Source: a virus. From it: 28,737 bases of DNA. Positions 21,707-28,737 of this stretch are shown here, in pieces; positions within the stretch are counted from its first letter, which is position 1, and the number at the start of each line of letters is the position of its first letter. The stretch lies in the IMG/VR virus record IMGVR_UViG_3300032271_001622, positions 1-28,737 of that record; one strand, written 5' to 3'. Made by a program: the position numbers and the translations under genes. The notes beneath the pieces were generated by a model that was not told the DNA's origin, ran no database searches, and saw nothing but the letters and a program-made list of their open reading frames with translations.

Positions 21707-22159
21707 ATGATAAAACTCTCTCTAATCAATGCAATGAAGATTTTTTATGCAAGTAATTTTCACTTGTATTACAAAACACATACTGCACATTTTAATGTAA
21801 GCGGCATGTTCTTTGAAAGCTTGCATACACTGTTGAACAATCAATACACTGACTTGCAGGAAAACATTGATACTATTGGTGAAAAAATACGTCAAATGGA
21901 TGTTTTCGTTCCTGGTAGCATAGCATGGATTCTTGAGCACAGTGTGTTTGAAGAGTTTGACAAGGTCATGAGTGCAAAAGATTATGTCACTGCACTGTAT
22001 CATGACAACGAACGCATGATCATGTTGCTGGAACATGTGTTTGATGCAGCCAACAGCGAAAACAATCAGGCCATTGCCAACTATGTAAGTGAACGATTGG
22101 ATGCACATCAAAAAAATCGATGGATGTTGAGAACTACCTTGAATCCGGTAAAATTTTAA
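21707..22159 (+). CDS. dps: Dps-family ferritin-like protein
   Basis: The 150-residue protein carries the Dps ferroxidase ligands with exact family spacing: H28, H40, D55 and E59 (12, 15 and 4 residues apart, as H31/H43/D58/E62 in Listeria Dps). They lie in THTAHFNVSGMFFESLHTLL and NIDTIGEKIRQMD. Dps proteins form 12-subunit shells that oxidise and store iron, and often bind DNA, protecting it from oxidative damage. The length is close to the usual 150-170. No long Lys-rich tail is present. A perfect late promoter stands immediately upstream, so expression is probably late, when progeny genomes accumulate. The ATG at 21707 lacks a Shine-Dalgarno. Confidence 0.9.
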   Translation: MIKLSLINAMKIFYASNFHLYYKTHTAHFNVSGMFFESLHTLLNNQYTDLQENIDTIGEKIRQMDVFVPGSIAWILEHSVFEEFDKVMSAKDYVTALYHDNERMIMLLEHVFDAANSENNQAIANYVSERLDAHQKNRWMLRTTLNPVKF

Positions 22160-22222
22160 GTTAGACTGTGTCTAGCATTAGGACTATACCGTACTACTAG
22201 AACTACAGCAGTGTAAGAAAGG

Positions 22223-22228
22223 TATAAT
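22223..22228 (+). promoter_or_regulatory. Possible -10 box (TATAAT) before the 22235 gene
   Basis: A perfect TATAAT lies 6 bases before the ATG at 22235. No good -35 is seen (TAGAAC at 22198). Transcription would start on or next to the ATG. AAAGG at 22217-22221 would be outside such a transcript. Confidence 0.35.
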
Positions 22229-22234
22229 CGTGCT

Positions 22235-22633
22235 ATGACCACTTTCGATGAACTTGACTCCCGCTGGGCACCATTTAGAATCATGTCAGTGATGAAACTG
22301 GGACACAGTCAAACTCTAGATCAAGCTAGTCGAGTGTGGGGATGGTTTTTCTACAACACTGCACACACTGTTTCTAAATTACATCATCGGCCCGCCTGTT
22401 ACACTTTTTGGGGTTACACCAATACCAAGTTGAATTTTTCATGCCACCATGTGTACGATGGTCATCGCATGCAGTGCATAATTGATAAAAAAATAACAAA
22501 CAACTATGTCAACTGCAGTCTCAACGAAGTGATTGAATTTTGGCCAGAATTTCAAAACCACTTGCGAGAACACTTTTTAGCAAGTATAATGTCAGAGAAA
22601 GTGTTTCTACTTAGATCAAAAGATTTAATATAA
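22235..22633 (+). CDS. Hypothetical protein
   Basis: The 132-residue protein is rich in His, Trp, Cys and aromatic residues (RVWGWFFYNTAHTVSKLHHRPACYTFWGY, then FSCHHVYDGHRMQC), which could bind metal. It ends in a helix (LNEVIEFWPEFQNHLREHFL). I recognise no family. It follows dps by 75 bases and is followed by another unknown gene after 12 bases. Confidence 0.6.
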   Translation: MTTFDELDSRWAPFRIMSVMKLGHSQTLDQASRVWGWFFYNTAHTVSKLHHRPACYTFWGYTNTKLNFSCHHVYDGHRMQCIIDKKITNNYVNCSLNEVIEFWPEFQNHLREHFLASIMSEKVFLLRSKDLI

Positions 22634-22645
22634 AGTTTGACCAAC

Positions 22646-23350
22646 ATGTCCAAAATTGCACAATCCAAGACCTCACACCAGATCATTCATACTCACATCT
22701 CCAAGCTGTATTACAACCAGTATGCATACAGAGTGATGCTGAGGTTTGACACCAAAAAGGATTGCCGCCGTGCAACGAGTGACCTTGCTTGTGCCATGTC
22801 CGGCAAACAATATCGCACCATGTGCTCCAGAGTTGGCAGTAGACAGAGTACCAGATACAATCTCACAGCTTATTTGCTGGACCAGCAGGATCACGACCAT
22901 GTGATAAACCTGTTTGCCAGCAATGTTTGTCAACACAGTACTCCATATAATAGTCAACAACTTGTTGATCTCAAAACACGACCCAACATACTGTATAGAA
23001 AAAGCTTTTTTTACAACAAATACCGCTATCGCATCAGTTTCAAACGCACACGCATGAATGGTCAAGAATCAGCCAGCATGGGTTTGCCTCCACCATCAAG
23101 CTACTTTGCCAATCTAACTCATTTGAGTTTTTATTCTGGCGGCCACAGTTATCATTGGTATCTCAACAGCATAAAAGATCACTATACCACTGATGAAATA
23201 AAATGGCATCCAAATTACTACAAATACAAGCAATTTGAACACCATCACAATCAATGTCTTTATACATCAGATCAAGGCATTGTGATGCAATGTTCCATGA
23301 GTATTCCCGAATACATCAACAAAATAGATGAAGTGTTTTTGGTACCATAA
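22646..23350 (+). CDS. Hypothetical phage protein with internal duplication
   Basis: The 234-residue basic protein appears to hold two related halves. One begins LYYNQYAYRVMLRFD (about residues 18-32) and the other ILYRKSFFYNKYRYRISFKR (about 113-132). Both pair a YN-x-Y-x-YR core with a beta strand. The protein ends in SIPEYINKIDEVFLVP, a tail I recall from marine phage unknowns. Function is unknown, and the many Lys, Arg, His and Tyr residues suggest nucleic-acid or protein binding. The start is the ATG at 22646 rather than a TTG at 22637; neither has a good ribosome site. Its stop overlaps the late promoter of the next gene. Confidence 0.65.
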   Translation: MSKIAQSKTSHQIIHTHISKLYYNQYAYRVMLRFDTKKDCRRATSDLACAMSGKQYRTMCSRVGSRQSTRYNLTAYLLDQQDHDHVINLFASNVCQHSTPYNSQQLVDLKTRPNILYRKSFFYNKYRYRISFKRTRMNGQESASMGLPPPSSYFANLTHLSFYSGGHSYHWYLNSIKDHYTTDEIKWHPNYYKYKQFEHHHNQCLYTSDQGIVMQCSMSIPEYINKIDEVFLVP

Positions 23351-23353
23351 ATA
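23346..23353 (+). promoter_or_regulatory. T4-type late promoter (CATAAATA)
   Basis: CATAAATA overlaps the stop of the upstream gene. The start site would be near 23359 and the ATG is at 23383. Confidence 0.6.
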
Positions 23354-23371
23354 TCAAGAACAGTTCTTGAT
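23353..23371 (+). repeat. Perfect 8-bp inverted repeat at the late start site
   Basis: ATCAAGAA (23353-23360) and TTCTTGAT (23364-23371) are separated by CAG. The repeat spans the predicted transcription start, so it could be an operator or a 5'-end stem that protects the mRNA. Confidence 0.55.
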
Positions 23372-23382
23372 CGTGGACCAAC

Positions 23383-25911
23383 ATGCAACTACCAACATGG
23401 ATTACAACCGGTAATCTTGGCACATATTCAAATAGCTACAATTTCAACACCAACAATTTGGTGTTGACTTACGATGCCAGTGATGTTGCCAAGGTCAAGC
23501 TATTGAATGGATCCATACCCAGTGGGTTGGTAGCCGATGTAACACCTGGCCAAATCACCATTACTGGACAGAGCAATCAGACTGAGAGCAGCAACAACGA
23601 ATTCACATATCGCATAACCGACCAGGGCATGATTGCTGATAGAACATTTCAGCTACAATTGGTCTCTGCAAGTCCAGTGCCCAACTGGAGCAAACAACCA
23701 AGATTTTTGGGATATGCGTACAGCAATCAACATGATGCTCAATTTCAAGTTACAGCTGAAGTCACTGGCACCCTGCCAATCACATACACGCTTCTACCGG
23801 TAGTACCGGGCACTACCTTGCCAACTGGCATGAGCATCAACAGCAAGAGTGGTGTGATCAATTATTCTCCCGGAGTGGTATTTTATGACGAATTGGTCAC
23901 AGTAGTAGTGTCTGCCACCAGCGGCAACAGTGTGGCCAACATTGAATTGAGCATACAGTTGTTGTCTGTTCCGCATGCACCGGTGTGGAGTACACCCAGC
24001 GGCAACTTGACCACAATTCAACGTTCGAGATTCATTCAGCTTCAGCTGGAAGCTTTTAGTCCTGGTGTGGTCAATTCGGTTGCACAGTCTTCTGTGCATT
24101 ATTTTATATCGTCTGGTGCATTACCTCCAGGACTGTCACTGACATCAAGTGGATTGATACATGGATATACTCCCACCGTATACGGCGAAACTGTTTATAA
24201 TTTTTCAGTAACTGTCTCAAACAATGTGGGTAGTGCAACTGAATATTTTTCCATCACAGTTGTGGTTGGAAATATTTCGGCTATATTTGCATGGAACAGC
24301 AGCACCACTGATTTTGGCACTGTCACTGATGGCAACATCTATGTGTTTGATGCCGGCGCCGCCAGTGCTAGAACCAGGTTGATCAATTACAGCCTCACTG
24401 GTGGCATACTGCCCATGAACATGACCTTGGACCCCATACAGGGTAAAATATATGGATATGTGGAATTCCACACTCGTGACCGAGATTATGTGTTTGAAAT
24501 CACAGCATCTGACGGGGTTGACCGTTTGGTACGACAATACAGAATCACTGTGGTGCAACGTGCATACGATCAATATCTCACTGTGAGCATCCCTCTCAGT
24601 GGCAGCAATCTTAAAAATCTCTGGGCAGGAGATATTGGTGCAATCATGGACACTCGCATCATGATTCCCAACAGTGATGTAATACCGGGCATTGTCAATT
24701 ACCCTGAACTAACACTGATCAGTGGCTTGAGTTATGCCAATCAAAACATTGATGATCTTTACAACAACATCAAATACACACTGAAACCCATCACTGTGTC
24801 CATGGGACAGGTCAGCAACAGTGCAATTATCCACAATCAGAGCAGCATATATCGAGAAATCGCTGATCCTCAATCACTGGGCATGGACAATGTGGTGATT
24901 GATGGTAACACAGTGTCCATATCCAGTTTGCACAACTGGCGCAACAGCATCAGTAAATTTTTACCATATGTAGCCAGTGGTTTGGGCACAGCAGCCAGAT
25001 TGTCTCCCTTGATATCTGCCGGGGACGGCACCATAACTTCAGTATATGTGGTCGAAACAGGATATGGTTATTATTATCCCCCGCAGCTGACTGTGCAGGG
25101 CACAGGCACAGGTGCTGCATGCACATGTGACCTCAAAGTGGTTGCATATCAAAACATCGTGAGCGAGCAAGGCTGGGTGGTCGGCGACACAGTGTCCATA
25201 ACATTTGGCAGATACACTCGTGCTGCAGTGTTGAAGGTTTCAAAAGTGGACAACATTGGCAATATCGTTGCATTGGAAATTCTTGATGGCGGCGCATATA
25301 CTCAATTCCCACAAGGATCAAAAACCATCATACGCAACAACACTGGATACACCTGTTTGGTGCAGTTGCAATTGGGCATCAACACTGTGACAGTAACAAC
25401 TGCAGGTAGTGGTTACGCTGTGGACAACACCACTGTGGATGCACTGGGTAGAGAATTTTTACCCAATTGGACCAACAGCTGGATACCGTATTTGCCCATT
25501 GCCACCATTAGCAGCAGCAGTTTATCCACGTTTGCTGAAAACAATGTATACAACAACACGCATGACCTAGATGGTCAGCTGTGGCCCATCAACAGTGCCA
25601 TAATTGATCTACAGGGTCGTACCTGGCTGGGCGATACCGAGTTTGACTGCAGCTTTGATAACGACAGTACTCATTTGTCAGATTCCAGAGAACCAATGGA
25701 AACAGTGTTTGACCAAAATCAGTTGGTGTTTGATCACACCCATACCACATTTGACACACAGGTACATGCTGCTCTCACAGTTTATGATGCATGGAGCACA
25801 GTGGTGGTAGATCACACTGTGCCCATCGTGGACATGAACCAAACCATATTTGACTTGGCAAGTCCTGCATTATACAGTCAAACCCGATTGAGAAGAATAA
25901 TCACCTTCTAA
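23383..25911 (+). CDS. Large Ig-like repeat protein, probable tail fibre or virion surface protein
   Basis: The 842-residue protein starts with four putative Ig (He_PIG/cadherin-like) repeats. Their signature turn, LP-x-G-x-S/T-[IL]-x(4)-G-x-I, falls near residues 45, 146, 247 and 342, about 100 residues apart. Residues 400-560 form an unassigned domain. Residues 560-700 are beta-rich with GYGYYYPP and GSGYAVD turns, like fibre or baseplate-associated modules. The C-terminus (about 770-830) has degenerate short repeats (TVFDQN, LVFDHT, TTFDTQ, TVYDAW, TIFDLA) that resemble trimeric-fibre ends. The late promoter upstream fits a structural role. A host-binding fibre is most likely; a baseplate or head decoration protein cannot be excluded. 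It converges on the macro domain gene with one base between. Confidence 0.8.
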   Translation: MQLPTWITTGNLGTYSNSYNFNTNNLVLTYDASDVAKVKLLNGSIPSGLVADVTPGQITITGQSNQTESSNNEFTYRITDQGMIADRTFQLQLVSASPVPNWSKQPRFLGYAYSNQHDAQFQVTAEVTGTLPITYTLLPVVPGTTLPTGMSINSKSGVINYSPGVVFYDELVTVVVSATSGNSVANIELSIQLLSVPHAPVWSTPSGNLTTIQRSRFIQLQLEAFSPGVVNSVAQSSVHYFISSGALPPGLSLTSSGLIHGYTPTVYGETVYNFSVTVSNNVGSATEYFSITVVVGNISAIFAWNSSTTDFGTVTDGNIYVFDAGAASARTRLINYSLTGGILPMNMTLDPIQGKIYGYVEFHTRDRDYVFEITASDGVDRLVRQYRITVVQRAYDQYLTVSIPLSGSNLKNLWAGDIGAIMDTRIMIPNSDVIPGIVNYPELTLISGLSYANQNIDDLYNNIKYTLKPITVSMGQVSNSAIIHNQSSIYREIADPQSLGMDNVVIDGNTVSISSLHNWRNSISKFLPYVASGLGTAARLSPLISAGDGTITSVYVVETGYGYYYPPQLTVQGTGTGAACTCDLKVVAYQNIVSEQGWVVGDTVSITFGRYTRAAVLKVSKVDNIGNIVALEILDGGAYTQFPQGSKTIIRNNTGYTCLVQLQLGINTVTVTTAGSGYAVDNTTVDALGREFLPNWTNSWIPYLPIATISSSSLSTFAENNVYNNTHDLDGQLWPINSAIIDLQGRTWLGDTEFDCSFDNDSTHLSDSREPMETVFDQNQLVFDHTHTTFDTQVHAALTVYDAWSTVVVDHTVPIVDMNQTIFDLASPALYSQTRLRRIITF

Positions 25912-25912
25912 T

Positions 25913-26365
25913 CTAGCTTGGTAAGTCGTATACCACTGGCTGGTAGTTGCTGCTGTTGAGCTCAATGATTTCACTGATGATGTTCCAGTCCCCACCTCCA
26001 AGTCCTGCTCCAATCCTGGGCATGGCTATTTCGGTTACTTCCCAGTCCATGACCTTGTGATCAATGGTGCAAAAAACCTTGTCAATGGCTTCATAATCCA
26101 CATAGCATTGACCATCACGACCAAAACCATGCTGGGTAATGCAGTTGAGTAATAGCTTGTTGTCCATGGTTCTCACTGGAATGACTTCACCGAGCGATAA
26201 TCCAAAGGTTTGATACCTGAGATGGTAAACTTCGTATACATTGGGCCAGCGGCTGCGAACATCGCGTGCTACACCCGAACCCATTACTCCCTGTGCATTG
26301 CAGCCGTGTGCAATGGCAATTTGGCTGGCATCACAAACATTACCAACTTCGTATCTGATTTTCAT
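25913..26365 (-). CDS. Macro domain protein (ADP-ribose binding or hydrolysis)
   Basis: The 150-residue protein is a single macro domain. The ADP-ribose-binding elements are AHGCNAQGVMGSGVARDVRSR (an N-x-x-G-x-MGSG-[VI]-A loop) and MPRIGAGLGGGDW. It most resembles the ADP-ribose 1''-phosphatase / TARG1-DarG branch, which removes ADP-ribose from nucleic acid, protein or small molecules. The start is the ATG at 26365, with GGAGG seven bases upstream; a GTG at 26368 is less likely. This is the only minus-strand gene in the window and has its own promoter. Reversal of DarT-type DNA ADP-ribosylation or processing of ADP-ribose phosphate are both possible. Confidence 0.9.
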   Translation of the reverse strand: MKIRYEVGNVCDASQIAIAHGCNAQGVMGSGVARDVRSRWPNVYEVYHLRYQTFGLSLGEVIPVRTMDNKLLLNCITQHGFGRDGQCYVDYEAIDKVFCTIDHKVMDWEVTEIAMPRIGAGLGGGDWNIISEIIELNSSNYQPVVYDLPS

Positions 26366-26382
26366 CACACGGCCTCCAATGC

Positions 26383-26410
26383 AGTATAACTATTCAATAC
26401 GAGCTTACAA
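26383..26410 (-). promoter_or_regulatory. Sigma70-type promoter of the macro domain gene
   Basis: Read on the minus strand, TTGTAA (26410-26405), 16 bases and TATACT (26388-26383) lie before the macro gene. The start site would be near 26376, with the GGAGG site just after it. Confidence 0.55.
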
Positions 26411-26487
26411 TATTGCGCCTGTTGTGGTCAAGTAGAAATTCAAGGTTAAATAACAGCAGCAATTGTAATCTTGGAAAACTTATTCAC

Positions 26488-26916
26488 ATGAGAAAATATA
26501 TCACCATCATTGAAAGTGCTATAAAAGGGTGCCCTGTTGCTACTCAGAACATTGATACCAATTTGGAACATCGTCAAAAGGCAATTGATCACTACTATTA
26601 CGGTCCAGCCAATCCTCTCAAACCAGGTGCATATTGGCAACAAGCTGCCAAACGATGGAAAGTTAACGAAAGCACTGCTCGCAGCATGACCTGTGGCAAC
26701 TGTGCTGCATTTGATGCAAGCGACAGCATGCGCAAGTGCATTGCTCAAGGCATTGAGGGCGATGAGAAAAATATTGATGCAGCAGCCACTATCAATCTCA
26801 GTGACCTTGGTTATTGTAACTTTTTGCATTTCAAGTGTGCAGGATCTAGAACCTGTTCAGCTTGGGTGGTGAATGGACCAATTACTGAAAAAGACAAAAA
26901 CAAGAAAGTCAACTAG
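26488..26916 (+). CDS. Cys-rich conserved phage protein, probable metal binding
   Basis: The 142-residue protein has a conserved core starting NPLKPGAYWQQAAKRWKV, followed by STARSMTCGNCAAFDASDSMRKC (C-x2-C and a third Cys) and then DLGYCNFLHFKCAGSRTCSAWV (three more Cys). The Cys spacing suggests a Zn or Fe-S site. I recall this 'MTCGNCAAF...C...YC-x4-FKC' family as widespread in marine T4-like phages without a function. The ATG at 26488 is chosen; an upstream extension to 26413 would run through the probable promoter region. TTAAATAA lies 42 bases before the ATG. It precedes the methyltransferase-like gene by 3 bases. Confidence 0.75.
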   Translation: MRKYITIIESAIKGCPVATQNIDTNLEHRQKAIDHYYYGPANPLKPGAYWQQAAKRWKVNESTARSMTCGNCAAFDASDSMRKCIAQGIEGDEKNIDAAATINLSDLGYCNFLHFKCAGSRTCSAWVVNGPITEKDKNKKVN

Positions 26917-26919
26917 CAC

Positions 26920-27636
26920 ATGAAACACATTAGAGAAAAGTGGACCAAAAAATACAAGCGCAGCATTGATTGCAGCCATCCACGTGGATTTTCGCAAAAG
27001 GCTCACTGTGCAGCAAGACGTGCCAGACGTGCACATCGCAAGACCACTAGCCGCAGTATCACTGAATCCAGTCCCTTGACCTTTGCTGGCAGTATCACAC
27101 GAGACTTGATCATGAGCAAGATTTGGCTGTGCCAGCAGCTGGAGCACACTATGCACCAGCGCCATATCAGCAAATTGAATTCAATTTATATACTGGGCAG
27201 CTGGTACGGCAACATGAGCATGCTGTTGATAGCAAGACATCTGGCATTTAAAAAAATCATCAATGTTGATACCAATTCCAGTTGGCAAGAAACCAGCCAA
27301 TATCTACTGCACGAATTGGGATTTGGCGAGCATGTGGTGCAACACATGAATCAGGATGCCAATACCATCAACTATACACAGCTGAAAACACCCAGCTTGG
27401 TGATCAACACCAGTTGCAATGACATTGTGGGACATGCATGGTTCGACCATATACCAATGGGTACCATGGTTGCATTGCAATCAAGAGATCAAGTGCCAGC
27501 ACATGTCCAACAATGGCATTCACTTGATCAGTTTGCAACGGATTTCCCTTTAACAAAAACACTGTTTGCTGACCAGATTCAACTGCAGGATCCTGAAGTT
27601 AAATACACTAGATACATGATAATAGGTATAAAATGA
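26920..27636 (+). CDS. SAM-dependent methyltransferase-like protein with basic N-terminal module
   Basis: The 238-residue protein has two parts. Residues 1-45 are a basic module, KYKRSIDCSHPRGFSQKAHC followed by ARRARRAHRKTTS, which I recognise as a short motif shared by diverse T4-like phage proteins. From about residue 50 it reads as a class I methyltransferase: a helix region, motif I in IYILGSWYGNMSMLL, an acidic residue at the end of strand 2 in IINVDTNSSW, and VINTSCNDIVG near strand 4. The substrate is unknown; there is no DPPY or IPCQ motif typical of DNA methylases. It overlaps the next gene by ATGA. Confidence 0.75.
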   Translation: MKHIREKWTKKYKRSIDCSHPRGFSQKAHCAARRARRAHRKTTSRSITESSPLTFAGSITRDLIMSKIWLCQQLEHTMHQRHISKLNSIYILGSWYGNMSMLLIARHLAFKKIINVDTNSSWQETSQYLLHELGFGEHVVQHMNQDANTINYTQLKTPSLVINTSCNDIVGHAWFDHIPMGTMVALQSRDQVPAHVQQWHSLDQFATDFPLTKTLFADQIQLQDPEVKYTRYMIIGIK

Positions 27637-28253
27637 AAAAACAGTTGCTGGTTGAACAAAACATCACTGGACTGCTTAAAAGCTTGGTCAAAGAAAGCAT
27701 TGTGGATATAGCATTTATTCTTGGCTATATTGTTGCATATTTCAAATTGAAAAAACATGCAAACCCCTTTGATCCAGGTAGCCACAGTGCCAAGTCCTGG
27801 GACAAGGGATATGAGCAAGGAGCCGACGATGCACATCCAGTTGAAGAACCCATGCACGAAAGCTGGAGAAACGATTCTCATGGCAGTGAAATGGCTCGAT
27901 TGCAGTTGCGCAGCATCATGGCAAATGCTCAAAAATTACACGACATGCTGCATGATCAAGACCATATACCTGACTGGGTGGAGTCCAAGATCACCTTGGC
28001 TGATGATTATATTTTAACAGTTGGTGATTTTCTCTCCCACAGCGACGACACTCGCACAACACCACCAACAGCAGCAGCGGATTCTTCTACCACTATCATG
28101 GAAAAGGTTGAACCCATAGATCGAGCACTGTGGGGACGTGCAAAAGCCTGGGCCAAGAACAAATACGATGTTTATCCCAGTCACTATGCCAATCTAGGTG
28201 CAGCTGGATGGTACAAGCGTCACGGCGGTAAATGGCGCACTGTTAAAAAATGA
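27633..28253 (+). CDS. Modular phage protein of unknown function
   Basis: The 206-residue protein has a hydrophobic stretch at 22-38 (SIVDIAFILGYIVAYF), perhaps a membrane anchor. Two recognisable phage modules follow: HIPDWVESKITLADDYILTVGDFL (about residues 108-131) and a C-terminal LWGRAKAWAKNKYDVYPSHYANLGAAGWYKRHGG (about 167-200). The latter is a common ending of marine phage proteins. Function is unknown. The two modules are joined by a Thr/Ser/Ala-rich linker, as if shuffled. ATGA overlaps connect it with both neighbours. Confidence 0.75.
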   Translation: MKKQLLVEQNITGLLKSLVKESIVDIAFILGYIVAYFKLKKHANPFDPGSHSAKSWDKGYEQGADDAHPVEEPMHESWRNDSHGSEMARLQLRSIMANAQKLHDMLHDQDHIPDWVESKITLADDYILTVGDFLSHSDDTRTTPPTAAADSSTTIMEKVEPIDRALWGRAKAWAKNKYDVYPSHYANLGAAGWYKRHGGKWRTVKK

Positions 28254-28737
28254 AACTGTTTCAGCTGTTTGCAGAATCCACACTAAACGAAATATCCTTG
28301 GTTGGAAATTTTGCCGATCAAGACAGTGAGCACATGATTCGAGAGCTCATGAACTCCGCCGGCAACGACTTTGTATACGTGGATCAAATTGGATCCTATG
28401 AGCTGTATGTGGAAAGATCGCAATGGCCTTTGAAAAAATATCTATTTGATCGTCAGCATGTGGTGTTTTATCTAAGCGATCACTGGGGCAATCCAGTGGG
28501 GGTAATATTGCTTGCACACTGGGATAACCGAACCTATAGAATTTCCAATATTCAATTGCGAGCACATGTGCGCCGGCAGGGAATTGGTTTTGGCTTTTAT
28601 AGATACATACTGGATCATGGATTTAACTTGGTATCTGACCATGATCAAACACAAGGCAGTCAAGCCATATGGAGCAAACTGGCTAGATTTTATCCAGTGT
28701 ATGCTGTGCAATATCATGATCACAAGCCCACCTACAC
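28250..28737 (+). CDS. GNAT-like acetyltransferase-type protein, 3'-partial
   Basis: An open frame starts at the ATG that overlaps the previous stop (ATGA) and runs off the end of the window after 162 codons. It begins MKLFQLFAEST. The segment HVVFYLSDHWGNPVGVILLAHW, then IQLRAHVRRQGIGFGFYRYILDHG, looks like GNAT strand 4 and the R/Q-x-x-G-x-G/A acetyl-CoA loop. LVSDHDQTQGSQAIWSKLARFYPV matches the usual GNAT-like ending in phage proteins. The acetyl acceptor is unknown. The similarity is moderate and the C-terminus is missing. Confidence 0.7.
   Translation, partial: MKLFQLFAESTLNEISLVGNFADQDSEHMIRELMNSAGNDFVYVDQIGSYELYVERSQWPLKKYLFDRQHVVFYLSDHWGNPVGVILLAHWDNRTYRISNIQLRAHVRRQGIGFGFYRYILDHGFNLVSDHDQTQGSQAIWSKLARFYPVYAVQYHDHKPTY

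Noticed and set aside
23383-25911. Diversity-generating retroelement acting on the fibre C-terminus
   Set aside because: No reverse transcriptase is present, and no template/variable repeat pair was seen in the window.
1-28737. tRNA genes, CRISPR arrays, integrase, transposons
   Set aside because: I saw no cloverleaf with a TTCRA arm in the gaps, no regularly spaced repeats and no recombinase motif. The gaps are mostly under 180 bases.

Overview
The window looks like about 29 kb of a T4-like tailed-phage genome, probably a marine myovirus. The evidence is a family B DNA polymerase (gp43), a gp45-like sliding clamp, a T4-type RNase H, a DsbA-like small protein, MazG, and several NATAAATA boxes that match the T4 late promoter. 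Genes are packed head to tail on the + strand, often with ATGA overlaps. Only one gene (a macro domain protein) is on the - strand. I see no tRNA, CRISPR array, integrase, insertion sequence or rRNA, and no gene-free stretch above 300 bases. The host cannot be told from this sequence.

Layout. 1-5333: modular phage proteins of unknown role, an NMNAT-like nucleotidyltransferase, a 696-residue protein built of four tandem repeats, a HAD phosphatase and a beta-propeller-like protein. 5409-10316: replication block with DsbA, a small membrane protein, DNA polymerase, clamp and MazG. 10364-12553: small genes, a QueD/PTPS-like T-fold protein and an unknown 297-residue protein, partly with different base composition. 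12730-19755: modification block with a GT-B glycosyltransferase, a DpdA-like transglycosylase, GTP cyclohydrolase I and QueE, interleaved with small conserved unknown genes. 19856-22159: RNase H, a membrane-anchored PAS protein and a Dps ferritin. 22235-25911: two unknowns and a large Ig-like repeat protein. 25913-28737: the macro domain gene, a Cys-rich protein, a methyltransferase-like protein, a modular protein and a truncated GNAT-like gene.

How the genes work together. FolE, the QueD-like protein and QueE would make 7-carboxy-7-deazaguanine (CDG) from GTP, and DpdA would exchange guanine in DNA for a deazaguanine base. No QueC is in the window. The final base could be CDG or a derivative, or a preQ0-type base if QueC is elsewhere or supplied by the host. 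The glycosyltransferase just before dpdA and three unknown genes between dpdA and folE are the best candidates for further tailoring, which would be a new variant of the system. A second theme is late expression: NATAAATA boxes precede a small unknown gene, the beta-propeller protein, Dps and the Ig-like protein, while sigma70-type promoters precede replication, modification and accessory genes.
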